A DNA stretch of 31,931 nucleotides from contig CAKUOS010000025.1 of the NCBI GenBank assembly GCA_934670025.1, positions 1-31,931 of the forward strand, read 5' to 3'. This DNA is from an uncultured Oscillospiraceae bacterium. GTDB lineage: Bacteria > Bacillota > Clostridia > Oscillospirales > Oscillospiraceae. Below the pieces are notes generated by a model. It worked only from the letters and a program-made list of their open reading frames with translations, was not told the DNA's origin and did not search any database. This document shows, piece after piece, positions 1 to 6,904 of the stretch. A program made the position numbers and the translations under genes. The first letter of the stretch is position 1, and each line of letters begins with the position of its first letter.

Positions 1-1
1 C

Positions 2-91
2 GATAAGATCGCCAAGCATTTCGGCATCTCCAAGTACACGCTCTATTCATACTTAGATAACAGTAAAACAGGAGGAACAAACGAACTATGA
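2..91 (+). CDS. C-terminal end of a YheO/DauR-type HTH regulator (partial)
   Basis: Only the last 29 codons are inside the window, ending in TGA at 89-91. The visible residues form a helix-turn-helix: IAKHFGISKYTLYSYL has the pattern of the C-terminal HTH_22 domain of YheO/DauR-like regulators, which carry a PAS-like sensor domain at the N-terminus. Such regulators often sit beside PLP-dependent amino-acid enzymes. Its stop overlaps the start of the next gene (ATGA, 88-91), so the two are probably translationally coupled and the regulator may control that enzyme. Family assignment rests on a short tail and could be another HTH family. Confidence 0.55.
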   Translation, partial: DKIAKHFGISKYTLYSYLDNSKTGGTNEL

Positions 92-1566
92 GCAAGATCG
101 ATCTGACCATCAACCGAGAAGGCCTGGCCCACAACATCCAGAAGGCCAAGGAAAACAACATCATCATCCCGACCATCGCCCAGATGCAGAACCCCGACCT
201 GATCCCCGAGAAGATCAAGGAAAAGCTGACGCACACCGGCCTGTGGGACGTTGACCCCGTCAACCTGTTCCGCATCAGCTGGCACAACGAGGCCAAGGAG
301 TCCGGCGGCCTGTACCAGAAGACCCCGAACTATGTTGAGATCCCGTCCTCCGTTTCCGGCGTTCCGTGCCGCATTCTGGCCATGTCCGGCAAGTGGTTCC
401 CGACCGGCTGCCATAAGGTCGGCGCTTCCTTCGGCTGCCTGGCTCCGCGTCTTGTGACCGGCCAGTTCGACGCCACCTATCATCACGCTGTATGGCCCTC
501 CACCGGCAACTACTGCCGCGGCGGCGCGTTCAACTCCAAGCTGCTGGCCTGCGACTCCGTCGCCATCCTGCCGCAGGATATGTCCAAGGAACGCTTTGAC
601 TGGCTGAAGACCATCGCCGGCCAGATCATCGCCACCCCGGGCTGCGAGTCCAACGTCAAGGAGATCTTCGACAAGACCTGGGAGCTCAAGCAGGATCCCA
701 GCATGATGATCTTCAACCAGTTCGCCGAGATGGGCAACCCCCTGTGGCACTACAATGTCACCGGCTACGCGCTGAGCGATCTGTTTGAGAACGTGAAGAA
801 GCCCGGCCAGAGACTGGCTGGCGCGTGCTTCACCTCCGGTTCCGCCGGTACGATGTCCGCAGGCGACCTCCTGAAGGAGCGCTATCCGGGCATGAAGCTG
901 GCCGTCGGCGAAGCGCTGCAGTGCCCGACCATCCTCGATAACGGCTTCGGCGGCCACCGCATCGAAGGCATCGGCGACAAGCATATCCCCTGGGTCCACA
1001 ATGTCAAGAACACCGACATGGCCATCGCCATCGACGACGAAGACTCCCAGAGACTGCTCCGCCTGTTCAACTGCAAGGAAGGTCAGGCATACCTCAAGAC
1101 GCTCGGTATCTCTGACGAGCAGATCGAAAAGTTCACGTGGATGGGCATTTCCGGTATTGCGAACGTCCTGTGCTGCATCAAGATGGCCAAGTTCTATGAG
1201 CTGACCGAGGACGACGTCGTCGTCACCGTGCTGACCGACTCCGCCGTCATGTACAAGTCCCGCGTTGAAGAGCTGAACGAGATGTACGGCGCATACTCCG
1301 CACAGGCTGCCGAGCTGGATCACAACCTGCATATGCTGAACCTCAAGACCGACAGCATGATCGAGCTGACCTATCCGGAGCGCAAGCGCGTCCACAACCT
1401 CAAGTATTACACCTGGGTCGAGCAGCAGGGCATGAGCGTCGAAGACCTGAACGCCCAGTGGTACGACACCAAGAACACGTGGGACGCCGTCCATGCACAG
1501 GCCAAGGAGCTCGATGCGCTCATCAACGAATTCAACGAGGCCACCGGCCTTCTCAAGGCGCTGTAA
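88..1566 (+). CDS. Fold-type-II PLP-dependent enzyme, cysteine synthase/threonine synthase superfamily, substrate unknown
   Basis: 492 residues, cytoplasmic. The hallmarks of a beta-family PLP enzyme are present in order: GCHKVGASFG with probable Schiff-base lysine K110, an asparagine loop STGNYCRGG (138-146), the phosphate-binding loop TSGSAGTMSAG (249-259), and a cysteine-synthase-like stretch GGHRIEGIGDKHIP (288-301). Similar clostridial proteins are named only as PLP-dependent protein subunit beta; I do not know the reaction. The lysine motif GCHK differs from the usual SxKDR of threonine synthase and from the cysteine synthase loop. The start ATG at 88 has AGGAGG at 70-75 and overlaps the stop of the preceding HTH gene. 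A strong hairpin terminator follows. The context suggests amino-acid metabolism, either a lyase/ammonia-lyase or a beta-replacement enzyme. Confidence 0.85.
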   Translation: MSKIDLTINREGLAHNIQKAKENNIIIPTIAQMQNPDLIPEKIKEKLTHTGLWDVDPVNLFRISWHNEAKESGGLYQKTPNYVEIPSSVSGVPCRILAMSGKWFPTGCHKVGASFGCLAPRLVTGQFDATYHHAVWPSTGNYCRGGAFNSKLLACDSVAILPQDMSKERFDWLKTIAGQIIATPGCESNVKEIFDKTWELKQDPSMMIFNQFAEMGNPLWHYNVTGYALSDLFENVKKPGQRLAGACFTSGSAGTMSAGDLLKERYPGMKLAVGEALQCPTILDNGFGGHRIEGIGDKHIPWVHNVKNTDMAIAIDDEDSQRLLRLFNCKEGQAYLKTLGISDEQIEKFTWMGISGIANVLCCIKMAKFYELTEDDVVVTVLTDSAVMYKSRVEELNEMYGAYSAQAAELDHNLHMLNLKTDSMIELTYPERKRVHNLKYYTWVEQQGMSVEDLNAQWYDTKNTWDAVHAQAKELDALINEFNEATGLLKAL

Positions 1567-1593
1567 GTCGGCAATCAAGCCAATATAGAACCA

Positions 1594-1625
1594 AAACGGG
1601 GTGGGGGAATGACCCCACCCCGTTT
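1594..1625. terminator. Bidirectional intrinsic terminator
   Basis: Perfect 13-bp stem (AAACGGGGTGGGG at 1594-1606 with its complement at 1613-1625) around a 6-base loop. It ends the PLP-enzyme transcript and, read on the minus strand, is followed by TTTTGG, so it can also end the convergent small gene whose stop codon lies in the stem. Confidence 0.85.
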
Positions 1626-1776
1626 ATTCACCATTTGAGACAAACGATTCTTCGGCGGCCAGTTCGCCGTCAATCAAAATTTGTTTTGCCGACCCGTAAT
1701 TTTGCGCCTCCAACGCCAGAATGGCCTGTTCGACCGCGCGAAATAAAATGGTATAATATTCGGGAATTTCGTCCAT
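1624..1776 (-). CDS. Small conserved-type hypothetical protein (50 aa)
   Basis: Reads MDEIPEYYTILFRAVEQA and continues with alternating acidic and hydrophobic residues (QNYGSAKQILIDGELAAEE) to the stop at 1624-1626; it looks wholly helical. Small proteins of this form, with EYY near the start and a QNYG-A-K-L pattern, occur in Firmicutes and their phages without a known function. A good ribosome site, GGAGG at 1787-1791, lies 10 bases before ATG 1776, supporting a real gene. Codon use (TTA, TTG, ATT) is more AT-rich than the flanking genes. It is divergent from the ribbon-helix-helix gene at 1887 and shares a promoter region with it. Possible late arrival between the PLP enzyme and threonine synthase. 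Confidence 0.6.
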   Translation of the reverse strand: MDEIPEYYTILFRAVEQAILALEAQNYGSAKQILIDGELAAEESFVSNGE

Positions 1777-1839
1777 AAAAATACGCCTCCATATTGTTGC
1801 ACGAATGTGCCACGTTTATATTACAATATTTGACGTGCG

Positions 1840-1873
1840 TTTGCAATACAATTTGCATTACAAGATATAATGC
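1840..1873 (+). promoter_or_regulatory. Promoter with tandem and inverted repeats upstream of the RHH gene
   Basis: A consensus -10, TATAAT, is at 1866-1871; TTGCAA at 1841-1846 is a possible -35 with a long 19-base spacer. Two 12-base direct repeats lie side by side, TTTGCAATACAA (1840-1851) and TTTGCATTACAA (1852-1863), one mismatch apart. An inverted repeat GCATTA (1855-1860) / TAATGC (1868-1873) covers the -10. This spacing suits a ribbon-helix-helix autorepressor, encoded just downstream. Binding is inferred. Confidence 0.5.
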
Positions 1874-1886
1874 GAGGTGTGTTGCG

Positions 1887-2063
1887 ATGAAGAAATTCCG
1901 GATCCCGAATATTCCACCGACGACAAACAAGAGCATCCGGTTCCCAAACGACGTGATCGATGAAATCGAAACGGCGATCAAGGGGACGGATTGTACGTTT
2001 TCCGCTTTTGTTGTGGAGGCTGTACGGGTGGCACTGGAAAATCTGAAGGAGGATTCCGAATGA
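1887..2063 (+). CDS. Ribbon-helix-helix (Arc/MetJ-like) small DNA-binding protein, 58 aa
   Basis: The protein MKKFRIPNIPPTTNKSIRFP continues with NDVIDEIETAIKG and SAFVVEAVRVALENLKE. A short basic beta-strand (KSIRFP) followed by two amphipathic helices is the ribbon-helix-helix plan; such proteins dimerise and insert the strand pair in the DNA major groove. The start is ATG 1887, not an upstream one, because GAGG at 1874-1877 lies 9 bases before it and the promoter -10 is at 1866-1871. The last four bases overlap the start of threonine synthase (ATGA at 2060-2063), so the two are translationally coupled. It may be a local autoregulator of threonine synthase, or the antitoxin-like half of a small pair with the divergent 50-aa gene; the sequence does not decide. 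Confidence 0.7.
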   Translation: MKKFRIPNIPPTTNKSIRFPNDVIDEIETAIKGTDCTFSAFVVEAVRVALENLKEDSE

Positions 2064-3301
2064 AAAACGTCAAATGTGCGCGCTGCGTGAAGTGCGGCAG
2101 AGAATATGAGGCTGTCCCGAATCTGACCAACTGCGCCTGCGGCGGCATTCTGGACATCGTTTACGATTATGACTACATCAAGGCCCATCTGACCAAGGAT
2201 ATGCTCAAAAACCGGCAGAACCACACCATGTGGCGCTACCGCGAGCTGCTGCCGGTCGAGGAAACGACGCCCGACACGCCGCTGCGCGTGGGCTGGAGCC
2301 CGCTGTATGAGGAGCCGAAGCTGGCCGAAATGCTGGGCCTTGGCCGTCTGTGGGTCAAGGACGACGGCCAGAACCCGACCGCGTCGTTAAAGGACCGCGC
2401 TTCCGCGATGGCTGTCGCCAAGGCGCAGGAAGCCGGTGCAAAGATCATCGCCTGCTCGTCGACCGGCAACGCCGCGTCGTCGCTGGCCGGCAACGCCGCC
2501 GCCGCGGGTCTGAAGACCTATATCTTCGTGCCCGAGCGCGCGCCGAAGGGCAAGGTCGCGCAGCTGATGATCTTCGGCGCAAACGTCATCTCCGTCAAGG
2601 GCAACTATGAAGAGACCTTCAAGATGTCCGCCGAGGCCATCGAAAAGTGGGGCTGGTACAACCGCAACGCGGCCATCAACCCGTATCTGTCCGAGGGCAA
2701 AAAGACCGTCGCGCTCGAGATTGCCGAGCAGCTCGACTGGCAGATGCCCGATTATCTGGCCATCTCCGTCGGCGACGGCTGCACCATCGCGGGCGTGTGG
2801 AAGGGCCTGAAGGACCTGTACGCCATCGGCTTCATCGACAAGCTGCCGCGGCTCATCTCCGCGCAGTCGACGGGCTGCTATCCGCTCAACCGCGCCATCC
2901 AGGAGAACAAGCCCTGGGAGCCGATGGAGGAGAACACCATCGCCGATTCCATCTCCGTCGGCGTGCCGCGCAACGCCGACAAGGCGCTCATGGCCATCCG
3001 CGAGTCCAACGGCATCGCCGTCAACGTCACGGATGAGGAGATCCTTGCCGCGCAGAAGCTGCTCGGCCGTACCTGCGGCGTCTTCGGCGAGCCCGCCGGC
3101 GTCACCGGCACTGCCGCCGTCAAGAAGGCGTGCGAAGAGGGTCTGATCGAAAAGGGCGCGACGGTCGTCTCCGTCGTGACCGGCAACGGCCTGAAGGACG
3201 TGGCCAACGCCATCAAGTCCGCGGGCGAACCGATCAACATTAGGCCCGATCTCGATCTCATGGTCGCGGAATTTGCCAAGCGCGGCGTTACCGTCGAGTA
3301 A
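2060..3301 (+). CDS. thrC: Threonine synthase
   Basis: 413 residues. Threonine synthase converts O-phosphohomoserine to threonine with PLP, the last step of threonine synthesis, in the cytoplasm. The N-terminus has a zinc-ribbon-like cluster (C9, C12, C25, C27) typical of the archaeal/plant-like ThrC class. The PLP lysine is K111 in NPTASLKDRA, and SSTGNAASSLA (133-143) is the substrate loop. The C-terminal GNGLKD motif is also present. Start ATG 2060 is chosen because GGAGG at 2048-2052 precedes it and it gives the zinc ribbon intact; it overlaps the RHH gene stop. A terminator at 3314 ends the unit. Homoserine dehydrogenase, an earlier step of the pathway, lies in the same window at 14591. 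A paralogue with another beta-elimination role cannot be excluded. Confidence 0.9.
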   Translation: MKNVKCARCVKCGREYEAVPNLTNCACGGILDIVYDYDYIKAHLTKDMLKNRQNHTMWRYRELLPVEETTPDTPLRVGWSPLYEEPKLAEMLGLGRLWVKDDGQNPTASLKDRASAMAVAKAQEAGAKIIACSSTGNAASSLAGNAAAAGLKTYIFVPERAPKGKVAQLMIFGANVISVKGNYEETFKMSAEAIEKWGWYNRNAAINPYLSEGKKTVALEIAEQLDWQMPDYLAISVGDGCTIAGVWKGLKDLYAIGFIDKLPRLISAQSTGCYPLNRAIQENKPWEPMEENTIADSISVGVPRNADKALMAIRESNGIAVNVTDEEILAAQKLLGRTCGVFGEPAGVTGTAAVKKACEEGLIEKGATVVSVVTGNGLKDVANAIKSAGEPINIRPDLDLMVAEFAKRGVTVE

Positions 3302-3313
3302 TCCATAAAGCGC

Positions 3314-3347
3314 AGCCGCCCGTTCCGTCCGGAACGGGCGGCTTTTT
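3314..3347 (+). terminator. Intrinsic terminator after thrC
   Basis: 13-bp perfect stem (AGCCGCCCGTTCC 3314-3326 with 3331-3343), loop GTCC, then a run of T to 3347. Confidence 0.9.
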
Positions 3348-3459
3348 ACATATTCTGATCACGATATGAATACAATCAATCAAATACTTGCAGTTTGAGT
3401 TTAAATTGAAGGACAATATGCAGAATCAAGATTTAATATGAATTTATGAAAATTACATC

Positions 3460-3488
3460 TTGCATTTCTGACAAAAGTCCGTTACAAT
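3460..3488 (+). promoter_or_regulatory. Sigma-A-type promoter of citrate synthase
   Basis: TTGCAT (3460-3465), 17-base spacer, TACAAT (3483-3488). AGGAGGG at 3502-3508 serves ATG 3516. The 100 bases upstream (3350-3459) are AT-rich, unlike the coding DNA, and hold no gene; they may carry regulator sites, none identified. Confidence 0.7.
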
Positions 3489-3515
3489 GCGAGTCATAGA
3501 CAGGAGGGCATTTTC

Positions 3516-4877
3516 ATGGAAGCGCAGAAAACGGTTTTGACAAATGAAATTGAACGCCTGAGCGACTCCATCGCCCGGGAATACGCGATCGACCCGCACT
3601 ATTTTGCCGACCAGAGCATCAAGCGCGGCCTTCGCAACGCCGACGGCACCGGCGTCATCATCGGCGTCAGCAAGGTCGGCAGCGTGCAGGGCTATTACAT
3701 GATGGACGGCGAACGGATGCCGATGCCCGGCAAGCTCTATTACCGCGGCATCAGCGTCGAGGATATCGTCAACGCGCATCAGGCGCGCGGCACGTTCGGC
3801 TATGAGGAGGTCGCGTATCTGCTGCTGCTCGGCCATCTGCCGACGGCGTCGCAGCAGCGGCGCTTCTGCGACGTGATGGCCCGCGCGCGGACCATGCCCG
3901 CAGGCTTTACGGAGGACATGATCCTCAAGGCACCGAGCCGCGACGTCATGAACCAGCTCGCGCGCAGCGTCCTTGCGCTCTATTCGTATGACAACCGCGC
4001 GGACGACACGAGTCTGGAAAACGTTCTGCGGCAGTCCATCGAGCTGATCGCGCGCTTTCCGCTCATCGCGGCGAACGCCTTCGCCGCCAAGCGGCACTAT
4101 TTTGACGGGAAATCGCTGTATCTGCACAATCCGGAACCGGAGCTGTCCGTGGCGGAGAATCTCCTGCGCATGATCCGGCCCGACAAGGCGTACACCGCGG
4201 AGGAATCGCATCTGCTTGACCTCATGCTCATCCTGCACGCCGAGCATTCGAGCAACAACTCCACGTTCGTCTGCCGCGCGATGACGTCCTCCGGGACGGA
4301 TACGTACAGCGCGATCGCAGGCGCGGTCGGCGCGTTAAAAGGTCCGCTGCACGGCGGCGCGAACGCGCGCGTCATGCAGATGTTCGGCGATATCAGGCAG
4401 CACGTCGGCGACACGCCGACGGACGAGGCGCTCGGCGCGTATCTCGACCGCATTCTCGACGGCGAGGCGGGCGACCGCTCCGGGAAGATCTACGGTCTGG
4501 GCCACGCGGTCTATACGATGTCCGATCCGCGCGCCGTCGTCATTCAGAAGTATGCCGCCGATCTGGCCGAAAGCAAGGGCCGCGGCGCGGAGCTGCGCCT
4601 CATGGAGCGCATCGAGCAGCTCGGCAAGGAAAAGATCATGGCGCGCAAGCACCAGACGATCCCCATGTGCGCGAATGTCGATCTGTATTCGGGCCTTATT
4701 TACAGTATGCTCGATATCCCGCAGGAGCTGTTTACGCCGCTGTTCGCCACGGCGCGCATCGCGGGCTGGTGTGCGCACCGGCTCGAGGAGCTGGCTACCG
4801 GCGGACGCATCATGCGCCCGGCTTACCGCGCGGTGCTCATCCAGGCCCCCTATATCCCGCCCGAGGCGCGGGAATGA
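3516..4877 (+). CDS. gltA: Citrate synthase
   Basis: 453 residues. Condenses acetyl-CoA and oxaloacetate to citrate; in a fermentative clostridium this feeds 2-oxoglutarate and glutamate synthesis. Family residues are visible: LHAEHSSNNSTF (histidine H244), GPLHGGANA (catalytic H279), GLGHAVYTMSDPRA (H330), CANVDLYSG (catalytic D389) and RIAGWCAHRLEE (R414). The length and the extended N-terminus of about 60 residues before MPGKLYYRGIS fit the longer Gram-positive type. Methylcitrate synthase is related, but no prpB/prpD genes are nearby. It is a single-gene transcript with its own promoter and terminator. Confidence 0.93.
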   Translation: MEAQKTVLTNEIERLSDSIAREYAIDPHYFADQSIKRGLRNADGTGVIIGVSKVGSVQGYYMMDGERMPMPGKLYYRGISVEDIVNAHQARGTFGYEEVAYLLLLGHLPTASQQRRFCDVMARARTMPAGFTEDMILKAPSRDVMNQLARSVLALYSYDNRADDTSLENVLRQSIELIARFPLIAANAFAAKRHYFDGKSLYLHNPEPELSVAENLLRMIRPDKAYTAEESHLLDLMLILHAEHSSNNSTFVCRAMTSSGTDTYSAIAGAVGALKGPLHGGANARVMQMFGDIRQHVGDTPTDEALGAYLDRILDGEAGDRSGKIYGLGHAVYTMSDPRAVVIQKYAADLAESKGRGAELRLMERIEQLGKEKIMARKHQTIPMCANVDLYSGLIYSMLDIPQELFTPLFATARIAGWCAHRLEELATGGRIMRPAYRAVLIQAPYIPPEARE

Positions 4878-4882
4878 AAACG

Positions 4883-4918
4883 AAGGTACAACCCGAATCT
4901 GTCGGGTTGTACCTTTTT
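4883..4918 (+). terminator. Intrinsic terminator after citrate synthase
   Basis: 14-bp perfect stem (AAGGTACAACCCGA 4883-4896 with 4902-4915), 5-base loop, T-run to 4918. Confidence 0.92.
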
Positions 4919-4939
4919 GCATGAGCTTTTCAAATCTGT

Positions 4940-5021
4940 TGTAGGGGCGGGCGACTCTGCCCGCCCGTGTCTCCGACGGCCCAATCTTTTCCCGTGCGTG
5001 GGAAAAGATTGGGGGAGAGAA
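4940..5021 (+). repeat. Dispersed intergenic repeat, copy A
   Basis: Begins TGTAGGGGC, then an 8-bp hairpin GGGCGGGC/GCCCGCCC, the block GTGTCTCCGACGGCCC (4967-4982), and a 13-bp hairpin with arms at 4981-4993 and 5000-5012. The same order of blocks occurs in opposite orientation at 27469-27535 (copy B), where the inner GC hairpin is missing. It fills the gap between two convergent genes. Confidence 0.8.
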
Positions 5022-5891
5022 TTACGTTTTCCGCTCTGCGAAGACGATGATGAGCAGCGACGCGAGCACGAGGCACCCGCCGACGATCATGGCCGCCGTG
5101 ATGCGTTCGGACAGGAGCAGCGCCGAGGCCAGCACGGTCACGACCGGCTCGAGCGTCGACACAAGCGACGTCGCCGTCGGCCCGGTCTTCGCCATCCCGG
5201 CAAAAAACGCCCAGACGGCCAGCGCCGTGCAGAACAGCGCGATGGCCAGCGTCGCGGCCCAGCCGCCGGCGCCGGTTGGCGGCGAAAAGCCCCGGAAGCC
5301 GTTGATCACGCCGAAGACCGCCGCTGCGCCGAGCATGATGAACGCCGACGACTGGATCTGCATCCCGGGCCTGATGACGCGCGAGCTCGTCAGGATGTAC
5401 ACCGTATAGATGCCCGCGGCCGAGAAGGCCAGCAGCACGCCGAGCGGCTCGGCGCGCAGATCGCCGCCGATGATGATGAACGCGCCGCCCAGCGCCAGCG
5501 CCAGCGACAGCAGCTTCCGGGCAGTGATCTTTTCCCGGAAGACGAGTGCCGAGCCCGTCATAACGAGCGCCGGGTAAGTATAGAGCAGCAGCGACACCGC
5601 CCCGGACGAGGCGTGATTGATCGCGGTAAAATAGCTCAGCGACTGCCCCACATACCCGGCTCCGCCGAGCAGCAGGTACGCAAGGATCTCACGTCCGGAC
5701 GGCATGGGCGGCCGTTTGACCAGCATGACGGCGAACAGCGCCGCCGCGGCGATGGAAAACCGCAGCAGGAGCAGCGTCTGCGCGCTTGCGCCGGTCCGGT
5801 AGGCGAGCTTGGCGAGGATCGGCATGATGCCGAACGCCGCGGCCGACACGGCCACGAGCAGCACCCCGGCCGTCATGTTTTTTCGTTGCAT
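5022..5891 (-). CDS. EamA/DMT-family transporter (10 TM)
   Basis: 289 residues, almost entirely hydrophobic, with two similar halves of five membrane helices, the EamA layout of the drug/metabolite transporter superfamily. A conserved-type stretch YFTAINHASSGAVSLLLYTYP (the end of the third helix and the fourth) and the matching TGPTATSLVSTLEPVVTVL in the second half are typical; the loop after each helix is followed by FREKIT or LSERIT, the usual repeat signature. The substrate is unknown; family members export amino acids, metabolites or drugs. It is the second gene of a minus-strand pair with the rRNA methyltransferase, 23 bases downstream of it; AAAGGAT before the ATG serves as ribosome site. 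Repeat copy A directly follows the stop. Confidence 0.88.
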   Translation of the reverse strand: MQRKNMTAGVLLVAVSAAAFGIMPILAKLAYRTGASAQTLLLLRFSIAAAALFAVMLVKRPPMPSGREILAYLLLGGAGYVGQSLSYFTAINHASSGAVSLLLYTYPALVMTGSALVFREKITARKLLSLALALGGAFIIIGGDLRAEPLGVLLAFSAAGIYTVYILTSSRVIRPGMQIQSSAFIMLGAAAVFGVINGFRGFSPPTGAGGWAATLAIALFCTALAVWAFFAGMAKTGPTATSLVSTLEPVVTVLASALLLSERITAAMIVGGCLVLASLLIIVFAERKT

Positions 5892-5914
5892 CGCGGCACA
5901 TCCTTTCCGCCTGG

Positions 5915-6730
5915 TCAGATTTTCTGGTAAAGCGCGAGGGAAACGGCCGCCGTGACCGGCAGCGCGGCGATATGGTCCAGCTTTTTCTGATCCTCCGCGC
6001 CGGTTTTATAGTAATACGGCGTCATGAGAAACAGGTTTTTCACGTCCGCGTTCGATGTGAGCGCGGCGGTCGTCACGATCCGTTCCTCCCGGACGAGCCG
6101 AAAGCCGTCCAGCGGCAGTTCTATCGGCGGATTTTCATACGGCCGGTCATAGACCGCCGCCTTCAGCTCCCACAGATGGCGCTCCAGCGGGACCGCGCGC
6201 AGCAGATATCCGCCCGGCGCGAGCACGCGCAGGAACTCCGCCTGCATATACGGCGAAAAGATGTTGAGCAGCAGCTGTGCGCAGCCGTCCGCCAGCGGCA
6301 TATGCGCCGTGCTGGCCGCGCAGAACACGCCGTCCGGTACCAGACGCGCCGCGTGGCGCAGCGCGTCGGTCGACAGATCGATCCCGACGATCCGCACCGG
6401 TCGCCCGGCGGCTGCGCACGCATCGGAAATGGCCTTTGTATACGTGCCCTCGCCGCACCCGGCGTCGACGACGCAGCTGTCCGCCGCGCAGACCTGCGCG
6501 CTCATCGCGGCGGCGGCCCGGATGATCGGGTCGTAATAGCCGCGCGACAAAAACGCCGTGCGCGCCGCGACCATGGCTTTGTCGTCGCCGTGACGCTTTC
6601 CCTTCGGCGACGGCGGCAGAAGATTGACATAGCCGCTGCGCGCCGCGTCGTAGCTGTGGCGGTTTTCGCACCGCCAGGTTTTTTCTTCGCGGCGCAGTGC
6701 CGCGCCGCAGATCGGGCAGATCAGCTCCAT
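5915..6730 (-). CDS. rlmA: RlmA-type 23S rRNA (guanine-N1) methyltransferase
   Basis: 271 residues. RlmA/TlrB enzymes methylate a guanine of 23S rRNA domain II with S-adenosylmethionine. The N-terminus is the family zinc site: CPICGAAL (C5, C8) and CENRHSYDAARSGYVNLL with a third cysteine and a histidine. The SAM-binding motif VVDAGCGEGTYT follows, then GIDLSTDAL and a Rossmann methyltransferase core. Start ATG 6730 is chosen because it begins directly before the zinc motif, with GGGGAG about 9 bases upstream; the reading frame stays open far beyond it, but that part is antisense to the L,D-transpeptidase. It could be the RlmA-I or RlmA-II (tylosin-resistance TlrB) subtype. It shares a divergent promoter region with the transpeptidase. 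Confidence 0.85.
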   Translation of the reverse strand: MELICPICGAALRREEKTWRCENRHSYDAARSGYVNLLPPSPKGKRHGDDKAMVAARTAFLSRGYYDPIIRAAAAMSAQVCAADSCVVDAGCGEGTYTKAISDACAAAGRPVRIVGIDLSTDALRHAARLVPDGVFCAASTAHMPLADGCAQLLLNIFSPYMQAEFLRVLAPGGYLLRAVPLERHLWELKAAVYDRPYENPPIELPLDGFRLVREERIVTTAALTSNADVKNLFLMTPYYYKTGAEDQKKLDHIAALPVTAAVSLALYQKI

Positions 6731-6760
6731 CGTACACACTCCCCGGATGTTCTTACGGTC

Positions 6761-6789
6761 ATGATACCATACGCGCGCGGACGATGCAA
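6761..6789 (-). promoter_or_regulatory. Promoter of rlmA-eamA pair
   Basis: Minus strand: TTGCAT (6784-6789), 17-base spacer, TATCAT (6761-6766), about 31 bases before the rlmA start. Confidence 0.65.
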
Positions 6790-6827
6790 ACAGAGAAATA
6801 AAAAAATGGAAACCTGCGCGAAACGTG

Positions 6828-6855
6828 TTGAATTTACCCGCAAATCTGCTATAAT
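6828..6855 (+). promoter_or_regulatory. Promoter of L,D-transpeptidase gene
   Basis: TTGAAT (6828-6833), 16-base spacer, TATAAT (6850-6855). GGAGGAG at 6894-6900 precedes ATG 6905. Confidence 0.7.
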
Positions 6856-6904
6856 TTTCGCAGGAGAAGCGCGCCGTGCGCGCAGAGAGAACCGGAGGAG
6901 AAAC

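Noticed and set aside
43..1578. 511-codon open frame opposite the PLP-enzyme gene
   Set aside because: The plus-strand protein has clear PLP motifs and a ribosome site; the opposite frame is a codon-bias shadow.
4940..5021. Attachment site or mobile-element end at repeat copy A
   Set aside because: No integrase, transposase or tRNA next to it; a dispersed intergenic repeat explains it better.
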